Shown: positions 38,707 to 47,065 of the stretch, one piece after another
Position numbering within the stretch: the stretch's first letter is position 1
Layout of the letters: every line of letters begins with the position of its first letter
DNA from: Flavobacteriales bacterium UBA1531
Lineage (GTDB): Bacteria; Bacteroidota; Bacteroidia; Flavobacteriales_D; Sanyastnellaceae
Assembly (NCBI GenBank): GCA_002323795.1
Contig: DCPZ01000057.1
Span: 1-64,000 of the forward strand
Reading direction: 5' to 3'
Length of the DNA: 64,000 nucleotides
The notes under the pieces: model-generated
What the model saw: the letters and a program-made list of their open reading frames with translations, nothing else
Databases searched by the model: none
What the model was told of the DNA's origin: nothing
Translations under genes and position numbers: made by a program

Positions 38707-40473
38707 ATGAACGGAGAAGAACTGAAAAGGTTGGCAAACCAGCGAGCTGCGGCTTGGACTGCGGAGCCTTACGACGAGGAGACTCGATCCCAAGTGCAGA
38801 GCATGATTGTGGCTGACGGAGATGAACTCGTTGAATCGTTTTATACGGATTTGGAGTTTGGAACCGGAGGATTGCGAGGTCTGATGGGCCCGGGCACGAA
38901 CCGTATGAATAAATATACCGTTGCTCAGGCCACGCAGGGATTGGCGCAATATATTTTGAAGGCGCAACCTCAAGATGCTCGGGTTGCCATTGCTCATGAT
39001 TCCAGAAACGGAAGTCCTGATTACGCGCGTGTCGCGGCAGAAGTTTTGGCAGGGAATGGCATCGAAGTGCATTTATTCCCTGCCTTACGGCCGACCCCAC
39101 AGCTATCGTTCACGGTGCGTCATTTGGAGTGTACATCAGGAATCGTAATCACCGCGAGTCACAATCCAAAGGAATACAATGGCTACAAAGTCTACTGGAA
39201 CGACGGGGGTCAGATTGTGCCTCCTCATGACCATGGAATCATCGCGGAAGTGAGGGGTGTTCAAGGACCGAATGCTGTGAAGTGGGGCCGGGATGAATCG
39301 TCTCAAGAACGAATCAAGATGACGACCTCCGAAACGGACGATGCCTACTTTCAGACGGTTACTGATTTGCGAATGGATCGCGATTTGATTGAAAAGGGTT
39401 CCGATTTGCCAATTGTCTATACTCCATTGCATGGAACAGGATCGATTTCGGTCATCCCAGCATTGGCTAAAGCAGGTTTTCGGAATGTCCACATCGTGGA
39501 AAGTCAGCGAGAACCCGATGGAGACTTCCCAACGGTTCACAGCCCCAACCCGGAGGAAGGTGCAGCGCTATCTGCGGCAATTGATTTAGCCAAAGAAGTC
39601 AATGCTCAACTTGTTTTGGGAACCGATCCAGATTCCGATCGCGTCGGAATCGCAGTTCCGGATGCAAAAGCTGATGGCGGCTGGCGTTTGCTCAATGGCA
39701 ACGAGACTGGTGCCTTGTTGGTCGATTATGTGGTCAGTGGACGCGCTGCAAATGGAACCCTGCAACCGGGTGTTGATTTTGTTGCGAAGACCATTGTCAC
39801 ATCAGATTTGATGACTGAAATTGGAAAGGCAGCGGGATTGGATGTGATCGAGACGTTGACCGGTTTCAAGTGGATTGCTGCTGCCATTCGTGAGCAGGAG
39901 GGCAAGGGGAAATTCGTCGTCGGAGGAGAGGAGAGCTATGGATACATGATCGGCGATGCGGTGCGCGACAAAGATGCAGTGGCTGCCGCATGTATGATTT
40001 GTGAGATGGCACATGCTGCCCAGCGCGAAGGCTTAGACATGCTGGGGCGTTTGGAGCGTATTCATCGCACACATGGAGCGTATCTCGAGGCGTTGGTGTC
40101 CCAAACGAAGCAAGGCCGTGCTGGTAAGGAAAAGATTGCCCAACAAATGGAAACTTTTCGTTCGAATCCGCCAGCCCAATTGGGCGGTGAACGGGTAGTG
40201 GAATTGCGCGATTACCACGTGCAAACCCGAACGGTTTTGACGGATGGAACATCTCATGGCATGGATTTTCCGCCTTCCAATGTGATTCAAATGGTCACAG
40301 AACGAGGTTCGATTGTGACTGCTCGACCAAGCGGTACCGAGCCTAAAATTAAATTCTATTTTTCGGTTCGAATGGATAAATCTGAACTAGCTGAGGCTGT
40401 GGATTATGAGGCTGCAATGCAAGTCCTCGAGCATCGCATTCAGGATTTGAAAGGGTCTTTGGGTGTGAGTTGA
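38707..40473 (+). CDS. Phosphoglucomutase/phosphomannomutase family enzyme
   Basis: This alpha-D-phosphohexomutase interconverts hexose 1- and 6-phosphates through a phosphoserine. The active-site loop TASHNPKEYNGYKVYW, the metal loop GTDPDSDRVGIAV, the sugar-specificity loop GGEESYGYMIGDAVRDKD and the C-terminal phosphate clamp RPSGTEPKIKFYF are present. The 588 residues from the ATG at 38707 fit the long form common in Bacteroidota. Glucose, mannose or both could be substrates. The position 11 bp after rfbD suggests supply of glucose 1-phosphate for dTDP-sugars (inference). Confidence 0.93.
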   Translation: MNGEELKRLANQRAAAWTAEPYDEETRSQVQSMIVADGDELVESFYTDLEFGTGGLRGLMGPGTNRMNKYTVAQATQGLAQYILKAQPQDARVAIAHDSRNGSPDYARVAAEVLAGNGIEVHLFPALRPTPQLSFTVRHLECTSGIVITASHNPKEYNGYKVYWNDGGQIVPPHDHGIIAEVRGVQGPNAVKWGRDESSQERIKMTTSETDDAYFQTVTDLRMDRDLIEKGSDLPIVYTPLHGTGSISVIPALAKAGFRNVHIVESQREPDGDFPTVHSPNPEEGAALSAAIDLAKEVNAQLVLGTDPDSDRVGIAVPDAKADGGWRLLNGNETGALLVDYVVSGRAANGTLQPGVDFVAKTIVTSDLMTEIGKAAGLDVIETLTGFKWIAAAIREQEGKGKFVVGGEESYGYMIGDAVRDKDAVAAACMICEMAHAAQREGLDMLGRLERIHRTHGAYLEALVSQTKQGRAGKEKIAQQMETFRSNPPAQLGGERVVELRDYHVQTRTVLTDGTSHGMDFPPSNVIQMVTERGSIVTARPSGTEPKIKFYFSVRMDKSELAEAVDYEAAMQVLEHRIQDLKGSLGVS

Positions 40474-40478
40474 GCCGC

Positions 40479-41075
40479 TTAAGGCGCGACACTTTCCAAA
40501 CGCTCAATTCCCTCTTCAACCTTGTCTTGAATATGTTCAACGCCATCCTGCATGTGATCTCGGATCTCGTCCCATGGAGTCGATCGATTCATCTCGGGGA
40601 TGATCCATTCGACAGCCGTTTCAATGTGCGGATATAAAAGGGATTCGTCAGCGGCATTTCCTGGAAGCCATGCGCGCGCGCCGAAAACACCATCTAGCGC
40701 GAACGTCACGATGGACAATAGCAGGACCATCTGTGACGCACCCAAAGCCATCCCTGCTAATTTGTTGAACAATCCGAGGGCGGTAAGATCAACCATTTTC
40801 TCAATGATTTTGGCAAGCAAATGCACGCCAATTACGACAAGAATGAAGGTCAGGATGAAAGCCGTCAACTGCACACTTGTATCCGACCAATCAACTTCAC
40901 GACTGAGCCATTTCGCCAATCCTTCTGATCCATGGAAACCGGCGAAAGTGCCGGCAATGAGAGCAATAAGGGACGCAATTTTCACGATGAACCCTTTTTG
41001 AAATCCTCGGAATAAGGCCCAGGCCAAAGCAATGCCAATGATGGCGTCCAATGCACCGATGTCGCTTGCAGTCAT
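40479..41075 (-). CDS. CvpA-family membrane protein
   Basis: This 198-residue protein has four hydrophobic helices in the first 130 residues. The CvpA signatures are DIGALDAIIGIALAWALFRG near the start and the GLFNKLAGMALG segment before the last helix. A mostly charged C-terminal region with an amphipathic helix follows. CvpA proteins are linked to colicin V production and envelope stress, but their biochemical role is unclear. The ATG at 41075 is preferred over one 16 codons upstream because a -7 box lies 4 nt before it. It converges on the phosphohexomutase gene with 5 bp between stops. Confidence 0.85.
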   Translation of the reverse strand: MTASDIGALDAIIGIALAWALFRGFQKGFIVKIASLIALIAGTFAGFHGSEGLAKWLSREVDWSDTSVQLTAFILTFILVVIGVHLLAKIIEKMVDLTALGLFNKLAGMALGASQMVLLLSIVTFALDGVFGARAWLPGNAADESLLYPHIETAVEWIIPEMNRSTPWDEIRDHMQDGVEHIQDKVEEGIERLESVAP

Positions 41076-41079
41076 GATT

Positions 41080-41087
41080 CGAATGTA
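41080..41087 (-). promoter_or_regulatory. Candidate -7 box abutting cvpA start
   Basis: On the minus strand this is TACATTCG, one mismatch from TAnnTTTG, ending 4 nt before the cvpA ATG. It faces away from the GNAT box at 41105 within a 42-bp gap. Confidence 0.33.
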
Positions 41088-41104
41088 AGGACTGGACTGC
41101 TGCT

Positions 41105-41112
41105 TACCTTTG
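41105..41112 (+). promoter_or_regulatory. Candidate -7 box abutting GNAT gene start
   Basis: TACCTTTG exactly matches TAnnTTTG and ends 5 nt before the ATG at 41118, predicting a leaderless transcript. No TTG at -33 spacing. Confidence 0.4.
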
Positions 41113-41117
41113 TTCCT

Positions 41118-41606
41118 ATGCAATTTTCTAAGCGACCTCTTGTTCGTCAGGCTTCACCCGAGGACATGCCTGCTGTGCACGCACTCATTGTTGAACTAGC
41201 CATTTATGAGCGTGCAGGTGATGAGGTAGAAACAACGGTGGCACAATTGATCCAAGATGGCTTTGGACCTGAGCGCATTTTTGAACTATTCGTGGCAGAG
41301 TCAGAAGGAGCGATTGTGGGCATGGCTTTGTGGTACACCAAGTACAGCACATGGAAAGGAAAGTGCGGCTTTTTGGAAGATCTAGTTGTTCGAGATTCAT
41401 TCCGAGACAAAGGCATTGGCAGGGCTCTTTTTGAAGCGGTTGCAAGTGAATGCGCTCAGCGGAACTTTGGTCGAATGGAGTGGCAGGTTTTGGACTGGAA
41501 CGAGCCAGCGATTGGCTTCTACAAAAGATTGGGAGCGGAACTTGACCCTGAGTGGCTCAATGGAAAGTTTACGAGGGACGGACTGGAGCAGTTCGCCAGA
41601 AAATAA
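41118..41606 (+). CDS. GNAT-family N-acetyltransferase (diamine acetyltransferase-like)
   Basis: This 162-residue cytosolic enzyme has the GNAT fold. The acetyl-CoA pyrophosphate loop is RDKGIGRALFEAVA (about residues 95-108), preceded by the beta strand GFLEDLVVRDSFR and followed by the MEWQVLDWNEPAIGFYKRLGA segment. The FLEDL and WNxxAIxFYxxLGA pattern resembles spermidine/spermine or thialysine acetyltransferases, but the substrate remains a guess. It converges with the DUF2795 gene; a small perfect inverted repeat lies between their ends. Confidence 0.88.
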   Translation: MQFSKRPLVRQASPEDMPAVHALIVELAIYERAGDEVETTVAQLIQDGFGPERIFELFVAESEGAIVGMALWYTKYSTWKGKCGFLEDLVVRDSFRDKGIGRALFEAVASECAQRNFGRMEWQVLDWNEPAIGFYKRLGAELDPEWLNGKFTRDGLEQFARK

Positions 41607-41626
41607 CACGCACAAAAAATTGTGGG

Positions 41627-41641
41627 CTAGCCGACGGCTAG
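41627..41641. terminator. Small hairpin between convergent GNAT and DUF2795 genes
   Basis: CTAGCC and GGCTAG flank a GAC loop; the 3' half includes the DUF2795 stop codon. On the minus strand a run of six T residues follows eight bases later. This is a weak terminator candidate only. Confidence 0.3.
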
Positions 41642-41859
41642 TATTCGTCTTCGTTGAAGAAGAAGTCTTCCTTGCTCGGATAATCTGGCCAGATGTCTTC
41701 GATGGTTTCAAAGGCGTCACCTTCGTCTTCTAGCTGCTGCAAATTTTCGACTACTTCCAAGGGAGCACCGGTACGCATCGCGAAGTCAATTAATTCGTCT
41801 TTGGTTGCAGGCCAAGGCGCGTCTTCTAAATAGGATGCCAATTCGAGTGTCCAATACAT
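41638..41859 (-). CDS. DUF2795-family small acidic protein
   Basis: This 73-residue cytosolic protein starts MYWTLELASYLEDAPWPATK and ends with an acidic, aromatic tail (DYPSKEDFFFNEDEY). It matches the small DUF2795 proteins found in almost all Bacteroidota with very little variation, whose function is unknown. Residues 20-50 have the helical pattern of the DUF2795 fold (DELIDFAMRTGAP...VVENLQQLED). It forms a single-gene unit with one of the best promoter matches in the window. Confidence 0.9.
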   Translation of the reverse strand: MYWTLELASYLEDAPWPATKDELIDFAMRTGAPLEVVENLQQLEDEGDAFETIEDIWPDYPSKEDFFFNEDEY

Positions 41860-41878
41860 ACTAGTGCTCTTCAGCGCG

Positions 41879-41908
41879 CAAAAATAGAAGAATCGGGATG
41901 AGATGCAA
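41879..41908 (-). promoter_or_regulatory. Candidate promoter for the DUF2795 gene
   Basis: On the minus strand TTG (41908-41906) is followed after exactly 19 nt by TATTTTTG (41886-41879), a full match to the Bacteroidota TTG-N19-TAnnTTTG promoter, ending 19 nt before the ATG. Confidence 0.55.
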
Positions 41909-41959
41909 GAAAACTGAGCTCAATCGACAAAAAAAGATGGAATTGCAGTGGTAAAGCCG

Positions 41960-42517
41960 TCAATTCTCAGATTTCCAGGGGATTTCATCAACATTCAGGG
42001 CTGTGTGAAGCTGTCGACTCCACATGAAAAAGACATCGCTCAGGCGATTGAGGTAAGGTAGGATGCCTTCGGGAACCTCAGCATCACGTGCCAAAGTGAT
42101 CACTCTCCTCTCTGCTCGACGACACGTTACGCGACAGATGTGGCACGCTGAAATTGCAGGATGACCGCCGGGTAACAGGAAGTTTTTGAGGTCTGGTAGT
42201 GATTGATTGACCGTATCCATCCAGTCTTCCATTTCTTGAATTCGCCCAACCGGTATTGCAGGGAGATGCTTGACCATTGCCTCGTCGGTGGTGGCGAGAT
42301 GACTCCCCAACGTAAAGACATCGGATTGCAGTTTTTGAAGCCATGTCACACCGGAGGCATCGTTGATGAATCCATCGCTTGAACACAATGCGCCCATCGC
42401 GGCATTGAGTTCATCAAGGGTTCCATACGCCTCAATGCGCATATCATCTTTATTCAGACGTTGCCCTCCAAAAAGGGAAGTCGTACCATCATCTCCAGTG
42501 CGGGTGTATATGCGCAT
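41960..42517 (-). CDS. ATP:cob(I)alamin adenosyltransferase (PduO type)
   Basis: This enzyme forms adenosylcobalamin, the coenzyme B12 of methylmalonyl-CoA mutase. The 185-residue protein starts MRIYTRTGDDGTTSLFGGQR and has the ATP-binding loop TGDDGTTSLFGG, EAYGTLDELNAAMG, and the CRRAERRVITL motif of PduO-type enzymes. Together with methylmalonyl-CoA epimerase at 53799 it indicates B12-dependent propionyl-CoA metabolism. It is a single-gene unit, divergent from the dCMP deaminase gene. Confidence 0.94.
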   Translation of the reverse strand: MRIYTRTGDDGTTSLFGGQRLNKDDMRIEAYGTLDELNAAMGALCSSDGFINDASGVTWLQKLQSDVFTLGSHLATTDEAMVKHLPAIPVGRIQEMEDWMDTVNQSLPDLKNFLLPGGHPAISACHICRVTCRRAERRVITLARDAEVPEGILPYLNRLSDVFFMWSRQLHTALNVDEIPWKSEN

Positions 42518-42544
42518 TTATCAATCTTTCTGTTCTGCAAGCTA

Positions 42545-42580
42545 CGAACCCCACCTCAGAAGCCTAACTTTGGGGGTTCG
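42545..42580. repeat. Inverted repeat enclosing a -7 box
   Basis: CGAACCCC (42545-42552) and GGGGTTCG (42573-42580) are perfect 8-bp inverted repeats around a 20-nt centre that contains the plus-strand box TAACTTTG. It could be a protein-binding operator or an RNA hairpin at the 5' end of the transcript. Confidence 0.5.
42565..42572 (+). promoter_or_regulatory. Candidate -7 box for the dCMP deaminase operon
   Basis: TAACTTTG exactly matches TAnnTTTG, ending 67 nt before the ATG at 42640 or 22 nt before an alternative in-frame ATG at 42595. It lies inside an inverted repeat. Confidence 0.42.
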
Positions 42581-42639
42581 AGTCGTGCTGGTACATGATT
42601 CAACAGCTGAGAAAGGAGAAAGATCATTTTTCGAATACG

Positions 42640-43077
42640 ATGAACGACAAGGAATTGAAGCAAAAACGGTACGACGAGGCGTATATGCGGATGGCCACTG
42701 AATGGGCGCAACTTTCGCATTGCGTGCGCAAGCAAGTAGGCGCGCTCATTGTGAAGGATCGCATGATCATCGCCGATGGCTTCAATGGCACACCAAGTGG
42801 GTTTCCGAACGTTTGCGAAAACGATGACGGGGAAACTCATTGGTACGTGCTTCATGCTGAGGCCAATGCAATCACCAAGTTGGCTCGATCAAACAACAGT
42901 GCTGTTGGCTCTACGTTGTATATCACCCTCTCGCCCTGTCGGGAATGTGCGAAATTGATTCACCAAGCAGGAATTAGCAGGTTGGTCTATCGCAACGAAT
43001 ACAAGGATTCCCAAGGATTAGAATTTTTACGCCAGGCTGGGGTAGAATTGGTTCACCTCGAACAACCTGAAATATAA
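42640..43077 (+). CDS. dCMP deaminase (ComEB-type zinc deaminase)
   Basis: This 145-residue cytidine-deaminase-fold enzyme carries the zinc ligands His72 with Glu74 in HAEAN and Cys100/Cys103 in SPCRECAK. It likely deaminates dCMP to dUMP for thymidylate synthesis. The N-terminal RYDEAYMRMATEWAQLSHC region is typical of the dCMP deaminase/ComEB group. An in-frame ATG at 42595 would add 15 residues; the shorter start matches relatives better. It leads a plus-strand run with the C-terminal protease, sodA and ispD. Confidence 0.92.
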   Translation: MNDKELKQKRYDEAYMRMATEWAQLSHCVRKQVGALIVKDRMIIADGFNGTPSGFPNVCENDDGETHWYVLHAEANAITKLARSNNSAVGSTLYITLSPCRECAKLIHQAGISRLVYRNEYKDSQGLEFLRQAGVELVHLEQPEI

Positions 43078-43101
43078 ATTGGTTACAAACAGCACCAAGC
43101 C

Positions 43102-44769
43102 ATGGAACCGTCTCCGCCCCAAACCCCAGTGCAAAAAACCGCGCCGTCTTGGCAACCGCTGGCCTTTGCAGTCGTTTTGATTTTGGGCGTTTGGATTGGG
43201 CTCCTTTCAGGAAATGATGCGACGAAAACTTTTGCACCGGGGACGTCGCGCAGTGCGTTGAATGGCGTGTTGGATCGTGTAGAACAGACGTACGTCGATC
43301 AAGTGATGCGCGAAGAATTAGAGCAGATTGCACTGGAGGCAGTATTGAATGAGTTGGACCCTCACACGTTGTTTCTATCGTCCCAAGAATTGGCAGACAT
43401 GGCAGAGCCCATGGAAGGGAATTTTGAGGGCATCGGGGTCGAGTTCATCATTCAAGATGACACGCTAATGGTTGTGGCGGCGATCTCAGGAGGTCCAGCC
43501 GAGAAAGCAGGCGTGCGTGCTGGGGACCGCATTTTGCAAGTTGATTCCATTCCGATTTCAGGGCCTGACTTGGACAATCGCAAAGTGATGGAGCTTTTGA
43601 AAGGTCCAAGGAACACGAAAGTCAGGGTCGGCGTGCCGCGGCGAGATGGTTTAGAACAAATTTTATTGAAACGAGACCGGATTCCGATACACAGCGTTGT
43701 TTCCACGTTTGATGTAAATGCTGATTGTGGTTATATCAAAGTGGTTCGATTCGCACAAAACACAGCAGAGGAATTTGACGCTGCAATGAACAAATTGGAC
43801 CGCGCTGGAGTCCGGCAAGTTATTGTGGATCTGCGGGGCAACGGCGGGGGGTACTTGAACGCGGTTGTGCCCATGGTTGAATCTTTTTTGAAGAAAGGCC
43901 AATTGGTGGTCTACACCGAGGGAGAGCACGTCCCACGCAGAACCTACAAAGCTAGACGAGACGGTCAATGGGTTGACTGGGATTTGGCCGTTTTGGTAGA
44001 CGAATCTTCGGCTTCTGCCAGTGAGATTTTTGCCGGTGCCATTCAAGATCATGACCGTGGCATCATTCTCGGTCGAAGAACCTTCGGAAAAGGACTTGTT
44101 CAAGAGGAGTTTTCAATCTCTAACCATGGGGCCTTGAGACTGACTGTCGCACGTTTTTACACCCCCACAGGTAGAGCGATTCAAAAGCCATACGGTACGG
44201 AAATCGACTATGGAGACGATTATTTCATGCGGTATGAACGTGGAGAGCTATTCGAGGAGGACAGTATTTTGAAGCTGGACGATGATTCCTTGGTGTTTCA
44301 AACCCCAAAGGGTCGATTGGTGAAAGGGCTGGGTGGAATTACACCCGATGTTTTTGTGCCATTGGATACTTCCGGAATGTCCAGTTTGATGTCTGAATTG
44401 AGCTGGTCAGGAATCCTGCGAGATGCAGCATTTTCTTTTGTCGACGAGCACCGAGACGAATGGTTTGGAGAGGACGATTCAACGCTTGAGGATGGCCTCT
44501 GGAAGGAAATAGGGTGGAGTCATTTGATGGATGCTGCCAGAGACAACAACATTGAGATTCCATCTTTGCAGGAAGCTGAACGATCTGCCTTAGAACGACG
44601 TTTTGCGTCCCAAATTCTCCGCAATGCTTTTGGTGAAAGTGCATACTACGAGCATTCTGTTCAATTCGATGAAGAATTCAAGACGGCAATTTACTGGCTT
44701 TATCACATGGATTCCGTGATCGTTATCGAAGGTCAATTATCTTTACAACTGGAAAACAACAAATATTAA
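43102..44769 (+). CDS. S41-family C-terminal processing peptidase
   Basis: This periplasmic or membrane-anchored protease has one N-terminal membrane helix (about 17-36) and 555 residues. The PDZ domain (about 110-190) includes [12 protein letters not shown] and [13 protein letters not shown]. The catalytic serine lies in [13 protein letters not shown] and the lysine in [10 protein letters not shown], the Ser/Lys dyad of Ctp/Prc enzymes. A long C-terminal extension (about 410-555) is typical of the Bacteroidota forms. Likely targets are periplasmic or lipoprotein C-termini. It is 24 bp after the deaminase gene. Confidence 0.93.
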   Translation: MEPSPPQTPVQKTAPSWQPLAFAVVLILGVWIGLLSGNDATKTFAPGTSRSALNGVLDRVEQTYVDQVMREELEQIALEAVLNELDPHTLFLSSQELADMAEPMEGNFEGIGVEFIIQDDTLMVVAAISGGPAEKAGVRAGDRILQVDSIPISGPDLDNRKVMELLKGPRNTKVRVGVPRRDGLEQILLKRDRIPIHSVVSTFDVNADCGYIKVVRFAQNTAEEFDAAMNKLDRAGVRQVIVDLRGNGGGYLNAVVPMVESFLKKGQLVVYTEGEHVPRRTYKARRDGQWVDWDLAVLVDESSASASEIFAGAIQDHDRGIILGRRTFGKGLVQEEFSISNHGALRLTVARFYTPTGRAIQKPYGTEIDYGDDYFMRYERGELFEEDSILKLDDDSLVFQTPKGRLVKGLGGITPDVFVPLDTSGMSSLMSELSWSGILRDAAFSFVDEHRDEWFGEDDSTLEDGLWKEIGWSHLMDAARDNNIEIPSLQEAERSALERRFASQILRNAFGESAYYEHSVQFDEEFKTAIYWLYHMDSVIVIEGQLSLQLENNKY

Positions 44770-44780
44770 TACATCATCAC

Positions 44781-45386
44781 ATGGCTTTTGAACTACCCGC
44801 ACTGCCTTACGCATACGATGCTTTAGAACCTCACATTGATGCGCGCACTATGGAAATCCATCATGGAAAGCACCATGCTGGATATACAAGTAAGTTGAAC
44901 GCTGCTGTTGCAGGCACAGCTATGGAAGGGAAATCCATCGAAGAACTTCTTACGCAGCACGCCGACCACGCAGGAGTCCGAAACAATGGGGGAGGATTTT
45001 ATAATCATACATTGTTTTGGAACGTTATGTCTCCGAATGGAGGGGGGTCTCCCAGTGGAGAGCTTGCAGCAGCGATTGATTCGGATCTCGGTGGCATGGA
45101 GAAGTTTCAACAATCGTTCGCGCAAGCGGCAGCGACACGTTTTGGCTCGGGCTGGGCTTGGCTGTGTGTCAAGAATGGAAAGTTGGAAGTTTGCTCGTCA
45201 GCTAACCAAGACAATCCGTTGATGGAAGGCGTAGGTTGCGGAGGAACCCCCATTTTAGCCTTAGATGTCTGGGAGCACGCGTACTACTTGAACTATCAAA
45301 ATCGCCGTCCTGATTACATTGCAGCATTCTTCAATGTGATTGATTGGAATGCGGTAGCAGAACGTTATAATGCAGCTCGCGGGTGA
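44781..45386 (+). CDS. Superoxide dismutase, Fe/Mn family
   Basis: This enzyme dismutates superoxide in the cytosol. The 201 residues contain all metal ligands: His in MEIHHGKHH (first helix), His in [11 protein letters not shown], and Asp/His in [12 protein letters not shown]. The NNGGG loop (Gly rather than Gln) together with SANQDNPLM resembles manganese or cambialistic enzymes more than the strict iron type. The stop codon overlaps the GTG start of ispD. There is no signal peptide. Confidence 0.95.
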   Translation: MAFELPALPYAYDALEPHIDARTMEIHHGKHHAGYTSKLNAAVAGTAMEGKSIEELLTQHADHAGVRNNGGGFYNHTLFWNVMSPNGGGSPSGELAAAIDSDLGGMEKFQQSFAQAAATRFGSGWAWLCVKNGKLEVCSSANQDNPLMEGVGCGGTPILALDVWEHAYYLNYQNRRPDYIAAFFNVIDWNAVAERYNAARG

Positions 45387-46063
45387 AGCAACACCTGATT
45401 CTTGTGGCTGGTGGAACCGGCACGCGCATGCAACAGCCAGTTGCAAAGCAATTTATATTATTGAAGGGTCGACCACTCATGTGGTGGACCCTTCAACGCT
45501 TTCGGGATGCGCTTGGTGATGATTTGGAAGTTGTGTTGGTCTTGCACAAGAGTTTGGTGCAAGAATTTCGCGATTTGGAGAGGGTGCACGGGCCTGCAGG
45601 TGTGAATCAGGTTGTTTCTGGAGGAGCCGAACGCTGGCACTCCGTATCCAATGGACTTGATGCGTTGCCGGATTCTGGGGTTGTAGGCATTCACGATGCG
45701 GTGCGACCTTTTGTCGCAGCAGCGACCATTAGTGATTGTTATGAAACAGCGCGAGCATCTGGTTCTGCGGTTCCTGTGGTCCCGGTCAAGGATAGCATTC
45801 GTGAGGTGCATGGCGCGGGGTCACATGCCGTCACACGAGAACGACTGCGAGCAGTTCAAACCCCACAATGCTTCGATATTCAGCTATTGAAGAGTGCGTA
45901 TGGTGCTGGCTATCGCGAAGAGTTTACAGATGATGCCAGTGTGTTTGAATACGCAGGACACCCTATTCACCTGGTCCAGGGAGATCATCAAAACATCAAA
46001 ATCACCACGCCTGAAGATCTGCTAATCGCTCGTGCTTTTGTCGAAGGATTTGGAAAAGAATAA
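45383..46063 (+). CDS. ispD: 2-C-methyl-D-erythritol 4-phosphate cytidylyltransferase
   Basis: IspD activates MEP with CTP in the non-mevalonate isoprenoid pathway. The nucleotide loop [18 protein letters not shown] is at the N-terminus, followed by [27 protein letters not shown] and the C-terminal [15 protein letters not shown]. The 226 residues are full length. The only sensible start is a GTG at 45383 inside the sodA stop codon (GTGA overlap), which implies translational coupling. It supplies precursors used by uppS and the prenyl synthase also encoded here. Confidence 0.94.
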   Translation: MKQHLILVAGGTGTRMQQPVAKQFILLKGRPLMWWTLQRFRDALGDDLEVVLVLHKSLVQEFRDLERVHGPAGVNQVVSGGAERWHSVSNGLDALPDSGVVGIHDAVRPFVAAATISDCYETARASGSAVPVVPVKDSIREVHGAGSHAVTRERLRAVQTPQCFDIQLLKSAYGAGYREEFTDDASVFEYAGHPIHLVQGDHQNIKITTPEDLLIARAFVEGFGKE

Positions 46064-46990
46064 CTAGCAGACAGGATGTTTTTCGGGCCATTGAGAATTG
46101 CTGCGAATCCAGCGGATTGCGAAAACTCCAATCGCCAAAGCGACAGTGGCAAAGCCATAATCGCCTAGCTCCCATGCACCGCTGGTGTTCATTTCTTCTT
46201 GAATGAATGCTTCTCCGTAGATGGCAGCCATTACGATGGCTCCCGCGTTATTGAAAAAGTGCGCGGCTATTGCTGGCCACAGACTGCCGCTGAAAACAAC
46301 GAGATAACCAAGTCCCGCTCCGATGATCATCCGAGGCAGGAATCCCTGGAATTGAAGGTGAATCGCACTGAATAGGAAAGCACCCATCCAGACCCCTGCA
46401 TGAATGTTGTTGGTCCACCGTGAAGTGAGAGGTTGAATGATTCCGCGAAAGGCAAATTCTTCGCAGATTGCTGGGAGCAGAGCAACTGTAATAAGGGTCG
46501 CTGGGAATTGCCAGGCGGCATCAAAGGAAAGGAGAGAAGCGGTGACTTTTGCAGCGATTGCTTCGTAATGGTTGACGGATTCAACCATGGCATTGGGCAA
46601 AAACTCAAGAAGCATAGCATTGATGCGAAAGGTTAAATCAATGAGCGGTTGAATGGCCCAAGCCAAACCAAAAGCACACAACCACCAACCTGATTGGGGA
46701 AAGGAGAGGTTGAGAAATGTGCGTCCAGCAAATAGTTTTTGTGCGCACCAAGCCATCAGTCCAAAAGAGAGCAATTGATTCACTCCGTTGATCATGAGGT
46801 TGTAGATCTTCCCTTCATCGGATGAGGCGTCATTGGCGAAGGTCATTGCTTGCTCCACAGAATGACCTTGGAGCGAAGCGAGTGCCGCAAAACCACCTCC
46901 GGAGGCCAATGCCATTCCCACAAGCACCATGCAAAAAAAGAAAATCAATTGCCCAAAAGGGTGCATCGTTTGAAAGGCGGTTCGGATCAT
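46064..46990 (-). CDS. CPBP-family intramembrane metalloprotease
   Basis: This 308-residue protein has about seven or eight membrane helices. The CPBP (Rce1/abortive-infection) signatures are EEFAFRGIIQPL, with the paired glutamates, then WMGAFLFSAIHLQFQGFLPRM and AAHFFNNAGAIV, which hold the histidine metal ligands. CPBP proteins cleave prenylated or other membrane proteins, or protect against bacteriocins. The target is unknown. The gene converges with ispD with no gap between the stop codons. Confidence 0.9.
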   Translation of the reverse strand: MIRTAFQTMHPFGQLIFFFCMVLVGMALASGGGFAALASLQGHSVEQAMTFANDASSDEGKIYNLMINGVNQLLSFGLMAWCAQKLFAGRTFLNLSFPQSGWWLCAFGLAWAIQPLIDLTFRINAMLLEFLPNAMVESVNHYEAIAAKVTASLLSFDAAWQFPATLITVALLPAICEEFAFRGIIQPLTSRWTNNIHAGVWMGAFLFSAIHLQFQGFLPRMIIGAGLGYLVVFSGSLWPAIAAHFFNNAGAIVMAAIYGEAFIQEEMNTSGAWELGDYGFATVALAIGVFAIRWIRSNSQWPEKHPVC

Positions 46991-47002
46991 GGCTTAATTT
47001 TG
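46969..47002 (+). promoter_or_regulatory. Candidate promoter for dusB
   Basis: TTTG (46969-46972), 22 nt, then TAATTTTG (46995-47002), an exact -7 match 63 nt before the dusB ATG. The -33 half lies inside the start of the CPBP gene on the other strand. Confidence 0.48.
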
Positions 47003-47065
47003 CGAGAAGAGATTTCCAGCCCGCAAGTTCGGGGATTGCATGGAAATGTCCACTTGAAAGAGAAA

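Noticed and set aside
42574..42584. GGTTCGAGTC resembling a tRNA T-loop
   Set aside because: No flanking T-stem pairing, acceptor stem or anticodon arm; the sequence is better explained as one arm of the inverted repeat at 42545-42580.
46064..46990. CPBP protease considered as an abortive-infection defence gene
   Set aside because: The family name includes Abi proteins, but there is no defence context around it; an ordinary membrane-protease role is more likely.
46850..47065. Upstream extension of the dusB frame (72 codons)
   Set aside because: It crosses the CPBP gene start on the other strand and the dusB promoter, and its residues do not resemble DusB.
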